Shown here piece by piece: positions 22,450 to 31,443 of a stretch of 64,000 bases of DNA. The position numbers and the translations under genes are program-made. The stretch spans positions 62,001 through 126,000 of the forward strand of contig NZ_ANFZ01000014.1 in NCBI RefSeq assembly GCF_000331245.1. Direction: 5' to 3'. Positions within the stretch are counted from its first letter, which is position 1, and each line of letters opens with the position of its first letter. The notes under the pieces are model-generated. The model was not told where the DNA came from. It saw only the letters and a list, made by a program, of their open reading frames with translations, and did not search any database. The DNA is from Blastomonas sp. AAP53. Lineage in GTDB: Bacteria > Pseudomonadota > Alphaproteobacteria > Sphingomonadales > Sphingomonadaceae.

Positions 22450-23319
22450 TCACGCGGCCCACCCGTTCTTCTCCATCCACGCCTGGCAGCTGCCCTTCGC
22501 GAGGTCGCGGACGCGGCCCATATAGGCCTGGCGTTCGGCGACCGAGATCACCCCGCGCGCCTGCAGCAGGTTGAAGACATGGCTCGCCTGGATCGCCTGC
22601 TCGTACGCGGGGATCGGCAGCTTATTATCGAGGCAGTTCTCGCACTCGGCGACGGCCTTGCGGAACGCGTCGAACAGGCTCTCGGTGTTCGCCACCTCGA
22701 AGTTCCACGCGCTCATCTGCTTTTCGTTCTCAAGGAAAACATCGCCGTACGTGACGCCGTTGCCGTTGAAATCGAGGTCGTAGACGCTGTCCTTGCCCTG
22801 GATGTACATCGCCAGCCGCTCGAGACCGTAGGTCAGCTCGCCTGCGACGGGCTTGCAGTCGAAGCCGCCCATCTGCTGGAAATAGGTGAACTGCGTCACC
22901 TCCATGCCGTCGCACCAGACCTCCCAGCCCAGCCCCCACGCGCCCAGCGTCGGACTCTCCCAGTCGTCCTCGACAAAGCGGATATCGTGCAACAGCGGAT
23001 CGACGCCGATCGCGGTCAGGCTGTCGAGATACAGCTGCTGGATGTCGCCCGGCGAGGGCTTCAGGATCACCTGATACTGGTAATAATGCTGCAGCCGATT
23101 GGGGTTCTCGCCATAGCGGCCATCGGTCGGGCGGCGGCACGGCTGGACGAACGCGGCGTTCCACGGATCGGGGCCCAGCGCGCGCAGCGTGGTGGCAGTG
23201 TGGAATGTCCCCGCCCCCATCGGCATGTCATAGGGCTGCAATATCAGGCAGCCATGACGGCTCCAGAAGCTGTGCAGGGTCAGGATCATGTCCTGAAATG
23301 ACAGGCTGTGTTCGGTCAA
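22450..23319 (-). CDS. glyQ: Glycine-tRNA ligase alpha subunit
   Basis: GlyQ carries the class II catalytic core that activates glycine. It shows [35 protein letters not shown] (split), the [10 protein letters not shown] motif, and the [19 protein letters not shown]-type region that binds ATP (motif 2; read here as [12 protein letters not shown]). The start is not an ATG: TTG at 23319 gives [10 protein letters not shown], with GAAGG eight bases upstream, and the resulting 289 residues match the family. A longer open frame to 23385 has no family similarity. Confidence 0.93.
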   Translation of the reverse strand: MTEHSLSFQDMILTLHSFWSRHGCLILQPYDMPMGAGTFHTATTLRALGPDPWNAAFVQPCRRPTDGRYGENPNRLQHYYQYQVILKPSPGDIQQLYLDSLTAIGVDPLLHDIRFVEDDWESPTLGAWGLGWEVWCDGMEVTQFTYFQQMGGFDCKPVAGELTYGLERLAMYIQGKDSVYDLDFNGNGVTYGDVFLENEKQMSAWNFEVANTESLFDAFRKAVAECENCLDNKLPIPAYEQAIQASHVFNLLQARGVISVAERQAYMGRVRDLAKGSCQAWMEKNGWAA

Positions 23320-23470
23320 ACGTCCGGCCTTCGCAGATGCAAAATGAATGCGCCGCGCTTTGGCGGATGGCAGGCGCTGGGTCAAGTCGCAGGTGATTCA
23401 GGCTTGGTGTGGGTGTCCCAAGTTTTGCTTCGTGGATGCGGATATCAACGCGGTGCTCTGCTCTTTATTG

Positions 23471-23553
23471 GTCCCCCGCGAAGGCGGGGGCCCATCTCCT
23501 GCCCTGCCGATGTTTCACCTGCTAGGAGATGGGCCCCTGCCTTCGCAGGGGAC
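23471..23553. repeat. Dispersed inverted repeat, second copy of the GTCCCC(T/C)GCGAAGGC type
   Basis: The arms 23471-23500 and 23524-23553 are 30-bp near-perfect reverse complements around a 23-bp centre (the left arm has CCCCCGCGAAGGCGGGGG, the right CCCCTGCCTTCGCAGGGG). It stands between glyQ (start) and the molybdopterin oxidoreductase (stop). Confidence 0.88.
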
Positions 23554-23575
23554 CAGCAGAACGTGAAGACTGCGG

Positions 23576-25684
23576 CTACTCCGCCGCCACCATCTGCTCC
23601 ACGCGCTCCAGCGTCACCGGCGTGCCGTTGAGCACCGCGTTGCCCGAAATCGGGTCCATCGCCTGCGGGTCGGTGAGGTCGTTGAGCGATACGCCCGGAC
23701 GCCGCCCTGCCACCGCGAGCCGAGTCCCGGGCTTGTCCTGCCCGAAGCCATGCGGGATCGAGATGACCCCGGGCATCACATCGTCGCTGATCTCTGCGGC
23801 CAGCTCGACCGAGCCGACGCGACTGGTAACGCGAACGAAGCCGCCATGGGTGATGCCCCGCACGGCGGCATCATCGGGGTGGATCATCGCGGTGCAGCGA
23901 TCCGGACCCTTGGCGAGGCGCGGCGAATTGTGCATCCAGCTGTTGTTGTTGCGCACATGCCGCCGCCCGATCAGCAGCAGCGCGTCCGCCGGGGTTTCGG
24001 CGAGCGCGGCGCGCCATTGCTCCAGCGCCTCAAGGCACAAAGGCGGCGCGCAGGCGATGCGCTTGTCCGGCGTCTGCAAGCGATCGGGCAGTCGCTGGAC
24101 ATGCGGGCCGAAGTCCTTGCCGTTGTTGTTCGCCTCGAGCTCTTCGAGCGTCACGTCATAATCGGAGCGCGCCAGCATCGAGGCCAGCACGGTGCGCGGC
24201 GGCACGATATTGGGCACCGCCTCGCCGCGCGCATGCAATATCGCGCGCGCCATCTCGGCGACGATCTCCCAATCCGCCTTGCTGCCCGCTTCCATCGGCA
24301 GCGTTGGCGCCGAGTAGTCGGCATAGTTGCGGATCGCGATGGGCCCCAGCAGCAGCGGATAATGGTCCTTTTCCAGCGGCCCGCATGGCGGCAGGATGTA
24401 ATGCGCATGCGCGCTGGTGGCGGTCACGAACATGTCGACCGACACCATCAGGTCGAGCTGCGGCAGCGCCTCGCCCCAGGCGCCGGGCGACGACAGCGCC
24501 GGATTGCCCGAGAGCACCACCAAAGCCTTGATCTGCCCCTCGCCCGGCGTCGCGATCTCGTCCGGCAGCAACGCGGACGGGAACTCGCTGATCACCTCGG
24601 GCCGGTCGCCGATGCGCGAGCGAAAGCGGTCGTACGTTCCCGGCCCCGCGCCCGCGACCAGATCGACCACGGGGGAGGAGAACATCACCCCGCCCTCGCG
24701 GTCGAGATTGCCGGTGGCGATGTTGAGCAGCTGGATCAGCCACAGGTTGAGCGTGCCACCTTGCGTCACCGAAACGCCCATGCGGCCGTAGACGATGGCC
24801 GGCTCCCCGTTGCCAAGGGTCGCCGCCAGATCGCGGATGACGGGCTCGGAGATGCCGCAATGCGCGGCGAGGGTCGGCACATCGAAGCCACGGATCGCCT
24901 GCCACGCTGCCGCCCAGCCCGTGTCGAGCATCGGCTCCAGACGGCCCGGAGCGACCAGCCCCGCGTCGTCGAGCGCCTTGAGCAGGCCCAGCAGCAAGGC
25001 TGTATCGGTGCCGGGGCGGATGAAGTGGTGCGCATCGGCGATTCTGGCGGTCTCGGTGCGGCGCGGGTCGATCACCACCACCTGCCCGCCGCGCTTCTGC
25101 ACCGCCTTCAGCCGCTTCTTCACATCGGGCACGGTCCATACGCTGCCGTTGCTGGCGAGCGGATTGCCACCGATGATCAGCATGAACCGGGTGCGATCGA
25201 CATCGGGAATCGGGAACAAGGCGTTGTGCCCGTACATCCACATCTGGATCAGCTGGTGCGGGATCTGGTCGAGCGTCGAGGCGGAATAGAGCGTGCGCAG
25301 CTTCATCGCCTTGCGCAGCACGCCCGTCTGCGTGCCGGTGGCGTAATTGTGCGCGTTGGGGTTGCCCATGTACATCGCGGGCTGGCCGCCGCTGGCCATG
25401 ACTTCGGCCATGCGCGCGCCGATCTCGGCATAGGCGGTGTCCCAATCGATCTCCTGCCAGCCGTTTTCGGTGCGCTTGACCGGACGGCGCAAGCGGTCAG
25501 GATCGTCCTGCAGATCGGCCAGCGCGGTCGCCTTGGGGCAGATATGGCCGCGGCTCAGCACATGGTCGGGATTGCCCTTGATCGAGACGATCTTGCGCCC
25601 CTGCACCTCGACCAGCACGCCGCAATTGGCCTCGCACAGATGGCAGGTGCGCGCGTGGATGCTGGTGGCCGATTCGTCTGCCAT
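23576..25684 (-). CDS. Molybdopterin-dependent oxidoreductase (formate dehydrogenase/nitrate reductase superfamily)
   Basis: This 702-residue protein belongs to the DMSO-reductase superfamily and would bind Mo-bis-MGD and one [4Fe-4S] cluster. The cluster ligands are Cys14, Cys17, Cys21 and Cys49 (CHLCEANC...ICPK). Other family motifs are GNPNAHNYATG and GGNPLASNGS. There is no twin-arginine signal, so it is cytoplasmic. No partner subunit or cofactor chaperone gene is beside it. Proteins like this in sphingomonads are usually called formate-dehydrogenase-like without proof; the substrate is unknown. The region upstream (25685-25884) contains operator-like repeats shared with a divergent gene. 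Confidence 0.88.
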   Translation of the reverse strand: MADESATSIHARTCHLCEANCGVLVEVQGRKIVSIKGNPDHVLSRGHICPKATALADLQDDPDRLRRPVKRTENGWQEIDWDTAYAEIGARMAEVMASGGQPAMYMGNPNAHNYATGTQTGVLRKAMKLRTLYSASTLDQIPHQLIQMWMYGHNALFPIPDVDRTRFMLIIGGNPLASNGSVWTVPDVKKRLKAVQKRGGQVVVIDPRRTETARIADAHHFIRPGTDTALLLGLLKALDDAGLVAPGRLEPMLDTGWAAAWQAIRGFDVPTLAAHCGISEPVIRDLAATLGNGEPAIVYGRMGVSVTQGGTLNLWLIQLLNIATGNLDREGGVMFSSPVVDLVAGAGPGTYDRFRSRIGDRPEVISEFPSALLPDEIATPGEGQIKALVVLSGNPALSSPGAWGEALPQLDLMVSVDMFVTATSAHAHYILPPCGPLEKDHYPLLLGPIAIRNYADYSAPTLPMEAGSKADWEIVAEMARAILHARGEAVPNIVPPRTVLASMLARSDYDVTLEELEANNNGKDFGPHVQRLPDRLQTPDKRIACAPPLCLEALEQWRAALAETPADALLLIGRRHVRNNNSWMHNSPRLAKGPDRCTAMIHPDDAAVRGITHGGFVRVTSRVGSVELAAEISDDVMPGVISIPHGFGQDKPGTRLAVAGRRPGVSLNDLTDPQAMDPISGNAVLNGTPVTLERVEQMVAAE

Positions 25685-25794
25685 GGCGTTCTCTCCCGGT
25701 TGTCTTTGGACCGGAAGGTATCAGCGCGCCCCACTGCTGACCAGCCACCGAAAACCCCGACTTTCCGTAACGGATGTCATGCGACACTGGCACT

Positions 25795-25866
25795 AAGTCA
25801 GGGTCACTTGACATAGTCAGCGAATCATAGCATAAAGTCAGGGTAAGCTGACATTTGGTCAGCGAA
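25795..25866. promoter_or_regulatory. Two direct repeats with inner TGAC...GTCA palindromes (candidate operator)
   Basis: Unit 1 (25795-25824) and unit 2 (25835-25866) share AAGTCAGGGT, TGACAT and GTCAGCGAA; the centre of each is TGACATAGTCA or TGACATTTGGTCA. The units start 40 bp apart, about four helical turns, and lie between two divergent genes. Confidence 0.55.
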
Positions 25867-25884
25867 GAGTGACAGGATGAACCG

Positions 25885-26076
25885 ATGATCAGGGGAGCCC
25901 CACGCAGATCAACGATGGCCAACCGGCGCCTGCACCGCTGGGCGGCTGGCCTGGGATTGGCGGTGCTGACAGGCGCGGCCTGCACATGGATCAGCATCGC
26001 CGGCGCAAACGAACCTGCAGCCCTTCCGGCCCATGGCGCGCAGCAAACCATTCTCGTCCATTTGGTGCTTGCTTGA
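25885..26076 (+). CDS. Small hypothetical membrane protein, 63 aa
   Basis: The short product has a basic N terminus and one hydrophobic segment at about residues 19-40 (WAAGLGLAVLTGAACTWISI). The ATG at 25885 has AGGA seven bases upstream, which is the main support. It precedes the HTH gene by 40 bp on the same strand and lies directly after the operator-like repeats, so it may be the first gene of that small operon. I recognise no family, and it could be non-coding leader. Confidence 0.4.
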   Translation: MIRGAPRRSTMANRRLHRWAAGLGLAVLTGAACTWISIAGANEPAALPAHGAQQTILVHLVLA

Positions 26077-26116
26077 CACGGCCAGCGCGCAGAGGACGCA
26101 AGAGGACGCCCCACGG

Positions 26117-26338
26117 ATGGAAGACATGAAAAACCGTTTGAAAGTGCTGCGCGCCGAACGCGACTGGAGCCAGGCAGAGCTGGGCGCGCGGCTTGATGTT
26201 TCACGCCAGGCGGTCAACGCGATCGAAACCGGGAAGTACGACCCCTCGCTGCCGCTGGCCTTCCGGATCGCGCGGCTGTTCGACATGGCTATCGAGGAGA
26301 TTTTCGATGACGAGTTCACCGGAGGCAACCATGGTTGA
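26117..26338 (+). CDS. XRE-family helix-turn-helix regulator, small (73 aa)
   Basis: The protein is a bare Cro/C1-type HTH domain: KNRLKVLRAERDWSQAELGA, then RLDVSRQAVNAIETGKYDPS and LPLAFRIARLFDMAIEEIF. This compact form usually regulates its own operon. The ATG at 26117 has AGAGGA upstream; a second ATG at 26126 (MKNRLK) is possible. The next gene overlaps its last codons, a common pairing of this HTH type with a small integral membrane protein. Confidence 0.88.
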   Translation: MEDMKNRLKVLRAERDWSQAELGARLDVSRQAVNAIETGKYDPSLPLAFRIARLFDMAIEEIFDDEFTGGNHG

Positions 26339-26750
26339 GAGCGACTGGCAGGCGCGCGCCAAGCAGCGCAAGCGCCGCATCTACATTATTATCGGCATCA
26401 TGTTCGGCTTGGGGTTGCTCAGCGGATTTCTGGTCGGCTTTTTCGAGGATGAACAGGCTGGCCTGATGGCTGCCAACAGCATACCACCGCAACTTGCCAT
26501 CCTTTCGGCAGTCGTCTTTGTCACCGCGATCACTTTCGGCACGTGGCGGCTCATGCAGGTCACCGACGAGTTGGAGCGCAAGATCAATACCTCAGCCACG
26601 GTGATGGCAGGCAACGTCCTTCTGGAAGGCTATCCGACGTGGTTTTTCCTCTGGAAGGGCGGCCTTGTCGGCGAGCCCGACGCACTCTGGCTGTTCTGCG
26701 CCGGTATCACTGCCAGCTGTCTCACATACGCGTGGCAGAAGCTGCGCTGA
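26331..26750 (+). CDS. Small integral membrane protein paired with the HTH gene
   Basis: The 139-residue protein has three or four membrane segments: IYIIIGIMFGLGLLSGFLVG, LAILSAVVFVTAITFGTW, and a C-terminal one (ALWLFCAGITASCLTYA), with a GYPTWFFLW stretch that may be re-entrant. The ATG at 26331 overlaps the HTH gene stop by eight bases, so the two are translationally coupled. Function is unknown; the pair may act as a membrane-linked regulator. Confidence 0.75.
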   Translation: MVESDWQARAKQRKRRIYIIIGIMFGLGLLSGFLVGFFEDEQAGLMAANSIPPQLAILSAVVFVTAITFGTWRLMQVTDELERKINTSATVMAGNVLLEGYPTWFFLWKGGLVGEPDALWLFCAGITASCLTYAWQKLR

Positions 26751-26812
26751 CCCGAAGTTCTTGCCCCTACCCCAACCCTCAGTCCCCACCAACCAGTAAA
26801 GGCCTGTAATCG

Positions 26813-27760
26813 ATGACCTTGACGTTCAAATCTCTGCGGACTGCCGCATACAGCATCGCGCTGATCAGCTTCGCCAGCACGCCGGTGCTGGCGCAGGAAC
26901 CCACCACGGTCGCAGAAGCGCTGGGCGCCTCCCCTGCTCCGGTCACGCAGGACATCAACCCGGCGATGTGGATCGTGCGCGATGCCGACACGACCATCTA
27001 CCTTTTCGGCACCGTCCATGTGCTGCGCCCCGGACTCAACTGGCTCAAGGACGATGTTAAGACCGCGTTCGATGGATCGGACGAGCTGGTGCTGGAAATC
27101 ATCGAGCCCGAAGACCCTTCAGTCACGCAGGGCGTGCTGGCCAAGTTGGCGACCAATCCGGCAGGCACCACGCTGCGCAGCCAGCTGCCCGCCACTGTGC
27201 TGACCAAGTATGAAGCGACGTTGGGCACGCTGGGCATACCGGCGGTTGCGCTCGATCAGTACAAGCCGTGGTTTGCCGGCGTCACGCTGACCACCGTTCC
27301 GCTGCTGATGAAGGGCTATGACCTCAACAGCGGTGCGGAAAAGACGCTCACCGCCGCCGCCAAGACTCAGGGCAAGCCGCTGGGCCAGCTGGAAACGATC
27401 GAGCAGCAGCTGGGCATTTTCGCCAGCCTCGATCTCCAGCGGCAGGTCGAATTCCTCGATGTCACGCTCGACGGCGTTCCCGAAGTCACCACGCAGATCG
27501 ATACGCTGGTCGATGCCTGGGGCAAGGGCGATCTGGAAAAGCTCAACACGCTGATGAACGAAGGCTTCGAGAGCTATCCCGGTCTGTACGACGCGCTGCT
27601 GACCAACCGCAACGCCAACTGGGCGCGCTGGATCACGGCGCGGCTGGACAAGCCCGGCACGGTGTTCATGGCCGTCGGCGCGGCGCACCTCGTCGGCAAG
27701 GACAGCGTGCAGGCTCAGCTCGCCAAGACCGGCATCGCCAGCACCCGCGTCACCCAGTAA
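26813..27760 (+). CDS. TraB/GumN (PrgY-like) family protein
   Basis: A 315-residue exported protein of the TraB/PrgY/GumN family. A signal peptide spans about residues 1-26 (ending TPVLAQ). The family's hallmark motifs are present: FGTVHVLRPG near residue 65 and a C-terminal GAAHLVGKDSV with the second conserved His. Members are proposed metal-dependent proteases or erasins, but activity has been shown for very few. It is not in an obvious operon and ends in a strong terminator shared with the convergent gene. Confidence 0.88.
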   Translation: MTLTFKSLRTAAYSIALISFASTPVLAQEPTTVAEALGASPAPVTQDINPAMWIVRDADTTIYLFGTVHVLRPGLNWLKDDVKTAFDGSDELVLEIIEPEDPSVTQGVLAKLATNPAGTTLRSQLPATVLTKYEATLGTLGIPAVALDQYKPWFAGVTLTTVPLLMKGYDLNSGAEKTLTAAAKTQGKPLGQLETIEQQLGIFASLDLQRQVEFLDVTLDGVPEVTTQIDTLVDAWGKGDLEKLNTLMNEGFESYPGLYDALLTNRNANWARWITARLDKPGTVFMAVGAAHLVGKDSVQAQLAKTGIASTRVTQ

Positions 27761-27780
27761 AGATCAGGTTCGCCGGCTCA

Positions 27781-27812
27781 AACCCCGCCAGCGCCTCAGC
27801 ACTGGCGGGGTT
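27781..27812. terminator. Bidirectional terminator hairpin
   Basis: A perfect 11-bp stem, AACCCCGCCAG and CTGGCGGGGTT, with a ten-base loop lies between the TraB/GumN gene and the epoxide hydrolase gene; its last base is the first base of the latter's stop codon. Confidence 0.85.
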
Positions 27813-28942
27813 CATGCATCCAGCGTGGCGTTGCGGAAGCAGGCGCGGACCTCGCGCACGAAAATGTCCGGCACCTCCAGCGCGGCGAAATGCCCGCCGT
27901 GATCGACCTCGTTCCAGTAGATGATATTGCTGAACCGCTTTTCTGCCCAGCGGCGCGATGTCTGGAACAGCTCCTGCGGGAAGATCGTGCCGCCCATCGG
28001 CAGGCTGATCGGGTCAAACCCCATGGCGCTGAAACTGTGCCAATAGAGCCGCGCCGACGATGCCGCCGAGTTGGTCAGCCAGTACATCGAAATGGTATCG
28101 AGCAGCGCATCGCGGTCGAAGCCCGAAAACTGGTCGTCGCAATCGGACCAGTTGCGGAATTTCTCCAGGATCCATGCCATCTGACCGACCGCGGAATCGG
28201 CGAGCGCATAGCCGATGGTCTGCGGCCGCGTCTTCTGGATCGATGAGTAACCGCTCTCCTCCTCCTGATAGTATTGCATCCGCGCCGCCGCGCGCTTCTC
28301 CAGATCGCTCAGATCCGCCATCGTCGTGGGGTCGGGCAGCGCCAGCACCATGTTCGAATGCACCGCGGCGCACGCGCCCAGGTTTTGCCGCGCGATTTCC
28401 AGCGTCACGCCAGAACCCCAATCGCCGCCCTGGGCAAAATACCGGTCATAGCCCAGCGCGAGCATCAGGTCGTTCCACACCTTCGCGATCCGCGCAATGT
28501 CCCAGCCCGGCTCGGTCGGCTTGCCCGAAAAGCCGAAACCGGGGAGCGAGGGAATGACGAGGTGGAACGCGTCCGCCGGGTCATCCGGGTTGGTCAGCGG
28601 CTCGATCACCTCGATGAACTCGAGCACCGATCCGGGCCAGCCATGCGTCATGATCAACGGGCGCGCGCCGGCGTGCTTGGAACGGATGTGGAGGAAGTGG
28701 ATGTCCACCCCGTCGAGCTCGATCAGGAACTGCGGATAGGCATTGAGCGCCGCCTCGCATTTGCGCCAGTCATATTGCTTGGCCCAATAGGTCGCAAAAT
28801 CCTGCACCACCGCCAGCGGAATGCCCTGATCCCAATCGTCGACAGTCTCCTTCTCCGGCCAACGGGTGGCGCGGATGCGGGCGTGGAGGTCGTCGATCGC
28901 GGCTTGCGGTATATCAATGCGAAACGGGCGTTGTGTATTCAT
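27812..28942 (-). CDS. Epoxide hydrolase (alpha/beta-hydrolase with EHN N-terminal domain)
   Basis: The 376-residue enzyme would open epoxides to diols. The first ~110 residues form the epoxide-hydrolase N-terminal domain. The hydrolase fold follows, with the oxyanion motif HGWPG at 100-104, the nucleophile Asp174 in GGDWGS and the catalytic His351 in DHGGHFAA; ring-opening tyrosines are plausible in the cap. The start ATG at 28942 gives MNTQRPFRI. The physiological substrate is not evident; the gene is isolated. Confidence 0.93.
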   Translation of the reverse strand: MNTQRPFRIDIPQAAIDDLHARIRATRWPEKETVDDWDQGIPLAVVQDFATYWAKQYDWRKCEAALNAYPQFLIELDGVDIHFLHIRSKHAGARPLIMTHGWPGSVLEFIEVIEPLTNPDDPADAFHLVIPSLPGFGFSGKPTEPGWDIARIAKVWNDLMLALGYDRYFAQGGDWGSGVTLEIARQNLGACAAVHSNMVLALPDPTTMADLSDLEKRAAARMQYYQEEESGYSSIQKTRPQTIGYALADSAVGQMAWILEKFRNWSDCDDQFSGFDRDALLDTISMYWLTNSAASSARLYWHSFSAMGFDPISLPMGGTIFPQELFQTSRRWAEKRFSNIIYWNEVDHGGHFAALEVPDIFVREVRACFRNATLDA

Positions 28943-29153
28943 GGATCGAGCCTATCCGATGAACCGGGCGCTTGCAAACGCTCCGGACCCGCCGATCTCT
29001 GACAAATCTTTCTTGCAGATTGCAACAATAACCCCTCAGCGCCGTTCGATTAGGGCACGCCCATGTCATGGCATTCATCATGGCTAGCCATCAGCGCGAA
29101 TTCAAACGCGCGATGTGGAATCGAAAATGGTCGGCGCAAAAGGAGACTCTTCA

Positions 29154-29795
29154 ATGAAAACCGCTTTTCTTACGTCATTCGTGGCGACTTCGGCCCTGAT
29201 GCTCGGCGCTTGCGGATCGGAAACCGTGACCACCGAATCCGATGTGACCGCTCCGGCTGACGCGCCGATGGCCACCGACGGTACCGCCGCCAACAGCATG
29301 GACCCATCGGGCAACGTCATGGTCGGCGGCGCAGCAATGCTTCCTTCGCGCAACATCGTCGAAAACGCATCGGAATCGCCGATTCACACAACGCTGGTCG
29401 CTGCGGTCAAGGCTGCCGGCCTGGTCGATACGCTCGCTGGCACAGGACCGTTCACGGTTTTTGCGCCCGTCAACACCGCGTTCGAAAAGCTGCCCGCCGG
29501 CACCGTCGACACGCTGCTGAAGCCTGAAAACAAGGACAAGCTGTCGGGCATCCTGACCTATCACGTCGTTGCCGGTCGCATGACCGCAGCCGATCTGACC
29601 AAGGCCATCACCGACGGCAGTGGCACCGCGACGCTGACCACCGTTCAGGGTGAAAAGCTCACTGCCAAGATGGATGGCGCCAATGTCGTGCTGACCGGTG
29701 AAGGTGGAAGCACCGCGATCGTCACTCAGGCGGACGTGCCCCAGTCAAATGGCGTGATCCATGTCATCGACGGTGTGCTGACGCCCAAGGCCTGA
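29154..29795 (+). CDS. Fasciclin (FAS1) domain lipoprotein
   Basis: The 213-residue product starts with a lipoprotein signal whose lipobox is LGAC with Cys20. A low-complexity acidic linker (ADAPMATDGTAANS) leads to one FAS1 domain from about residue 75: NASESPIHTTLVAAVKAAGL, then TGPFTVFAPVNTAFEKLP and the final GVIHVIDGVLTPK. FAS1 domains mediate adhesion at the cell surface. ATG 29154 is chosen because AAAGGAG lies eight bases before it. Confidence 0.92.
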   Translation: MKTAFLTSFVATSALMLGACGSETVTTESDVTAPADAPMATDGTAANSMDPSGNVMVGGAAMLPSRNIVENASESPIHTTLVAAVKAAGLVDTLAGTGPFTVFAPVNTAFEKLPAGTVDTLLKPENKDKLSGILTYHVVAGRMTAADLTKAITDGSGTATLTTVQGEKLTAKMDGANVVLTGEGGSTAIVTQADVPQSNGVIHVIDGVLTPKA

Positions 29796-29819
29796 TCACT
29801 CGATTTGACTTTCAGTTTA

Positions 29820-29847
29820 GGGCAGTCGGCAGAGATGCCGGCTGCCC
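29820..29847. terminator. Bidirectional terminator hairpin
   Basis: The arms GGGCAGTCGGC and GCCGGCTGCCC (one wobble pair) with a six-base loop stand between the fasciclin gene and the convergent phhA. Confidence 0.75.
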
Positions 29848-29875
29848 GAAATGCATTTGGCTCAGACAGGGCTGT

Positions 29876-30820
29876 TCAAACAGGCTTTGCGCCCGACCCC
29901 TGCCCGCCGCGATTGGCATATTCCTGCGTGCCGAGGTGATAGACCTTGTCACCACCCAGCACCGCCTGGTTGGAATAAGTGAACCCCGGGTTCAGCCCGC
30001 GATACAGATCGTCGAAATTGCGCTCCACCGTCTTGCGGAACAGTTCCTCGAAGCTGTCGATCACGAAATAGGTCGGCTGCATGTCCGAGATGACGTAGTC
30101 GGTGCGCATCACCCGGTCGACTTCCAGATGAATGCGGTTGGGCGATTGCCCTTCGACCGAGAACTTCGCCTCGAGCGGGCCGGACAAGATGCCCGCGCCA
30201 TAGGCCTTGATGCCATCGGCCTCGCGGATCAGCCCGAATTCGACCGTGTACCAGTACAGCGCCGACAGTGCCTTCAACCGGTTGTACGCCAGCGCCTTCC
30301 AGCCTGCCCGGCCATATTCCTGCATATAATCGGCATAGACCGGATCGGTCAGCATCGGCACATGGCCGAAAACGTCGTGGAACACGTCGGGCTCGGAGAT
30401 GTAATCGAACTGTTCGCGCGAGCGGATGAAATTGCCCGCCGGGAAGCGCCGGTTGGCGAGGTGATAGAAGAACACGTGATCGGGGATCAGCATCGGCACC
30501 GGCACCACCGACCAGCCGGTGATCGGCTGCAGTTCCTCGCTCAGCGCGCCGAAATCGGGCACGCCGCCGCGCCCCAGCTCGAGCCGCTCCAGCCCCGCCA
30601 TGAAGCTGCTCGCCGCGCGGCCCGGCAGCACATCCATCTGCTGGGCGAACAGATCGTCCCAGATGCCATGCTCTTCGGGCGTGTAGACGCGCTGCTGCGG
30701 CTCGAGCCAATCCTCGCCCAGATGCGCCGGGCGCTGGAGCGGGGCCACGCAGGTTTCTGCGGGCACATCGGGAATGACCGAAAAATCGACCGCGTCGGGC
30801 CTGATGAGAAGGTTTTCCAT
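29876..30820 (-). CDS. phhA: Phenylalanine-4-hydroxylase
   Basis: PhhA converts phenylalanine to tyrosine with tetrahydropterin, O2 and non-haem iron. The iron ligands are visible as His148 and His153 (FHDVFGHVP) and Glu194 (WYTVEFGLI). The 314-residue form from ATG 30820 has AGGGGA upstream; the open frame continues to 31051 but that part is antisense to the divergent regulator gene. The Lrp/AsnC-type regulator 136 bp away on the other strand is a natural candidate for its control. The extended N terminus before YTPEEHGIWDDLF is usual in sphingomonad homologues. Confidence 0.95.
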   Translation of the reverse strand: MENLLIRPDAVDFSVIPDVPAETCVAPLQRPAHLGEDWLEPQQRVYTPEEHGIWDDLFAQQMDVLPGRAASSFMAGLERLELGRGGVPDFGALSEELQPITGWSVVPVPMLIPDHVFFYHLANRRFPAGNFIRSREQFDYISEPDVFHDVFGHVPMLTDPVYADYMQEYGRAGWKALAYNRLKALSALYWYTVEFGLIREADGIKAYGAGILSGPLEAKFSVEGQSPNRIHLEVDRVMRTDYVISDMQPTYFVIDSFEELFRKTVERNFDDLYRGLNPGFTYSNQAVLGGDKVYHLGTQEYANRGGQGSGAKPV

Positions 30821-30956
30821 GCTGCGTCCCCTGAAACAATACTTGAAGCGGAAAGATACCATGGCGGGCGTGAAAAATCCTGTCTGAATCTTGCCCGATA
30901 TCGTCATCAATCGATCAACTCTTTCGTAAATTAGCTGTTTCAGGTAGGTTCTTTCC

Positions 30957-31427
30957 ATGATTGATCTTGAACCGGAAGATATCCGCATCCTGCGCGCCTT
31001 GCAGGACAACGGCCGCATCACCAATGCCGAGCTTGCCGAAACCGTCGGCATGTCCGCGTCCCCCTGCTGGCGGCGGGTGCGCAGGTTGGAGGGCGATGGC
31101 GTGATCAGGGGCTATTCCGCCAGGCTCAGTCGGCGCGCGCTGGGCCTTGGCGTGCTCGCCTATGTCAGCGTCGAAATTTCCGACCACGGCGAAGCGGTGA
31201 CCCGCGCATTCGAGGCGGCGGTGGCCGATCTCGACGAGGTCATCGCCTGCCACCAGGTCACCGGCGGCGCCGACTATATCCTCACCGTGGTGAGCCGCGA
31301 CCTCGACAGCTATGCGGATTTCGCCAACAGGCGGCTTCGCCCGGTCGCAGGGATCAAGGCGATCAGCACCAGCTTCGTTTTGAAAGAGGCCAAGCCGCAA
31401 GGCGGGCTGCCGGTTCAGGCCTCATAG
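30957..31427 (+). CDS. Lrp/AsnC-family transcriptional regulator
   Basis: The 156-residue protein has an N-terminal HTH (EDIRILRALQDNGRITNAEL, then AETVGMSASPCWRRVRRLEG) and a C-terminal RAM ligand-binding domain (VIACHQVTGGADYILTVVSR region). Such regulators form octamers and sense amino acids. It is divergent from phhA, so I infer that it responds to phenylalanine or tyrosine and acts on phhA; the sequence does not prove this. Confidence 0.92.
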   Translation: MIDLEPEDIRILRALQDNGRITNAELAETVGMSASPCWRRVRRLEGDGVIRGYSARLSRRALGLGVLAYVSVEISDHGEAVTRAFEAAVADLDEVIACHQVTGGADYILTVVSRDLDSYADFANRRLRPVAGIKAISTSFVLKEAKPQGGLPVQAS

Positions 31428-31443
31428 CATCGGCCGTCTGCTG

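Noticed and set aside
20040-22450. Glycine riboswitch at the glyS/glyQ region
   Set aside because: The spacer contains only the dispersed repeat pair; I see no glycine-aptamer core.
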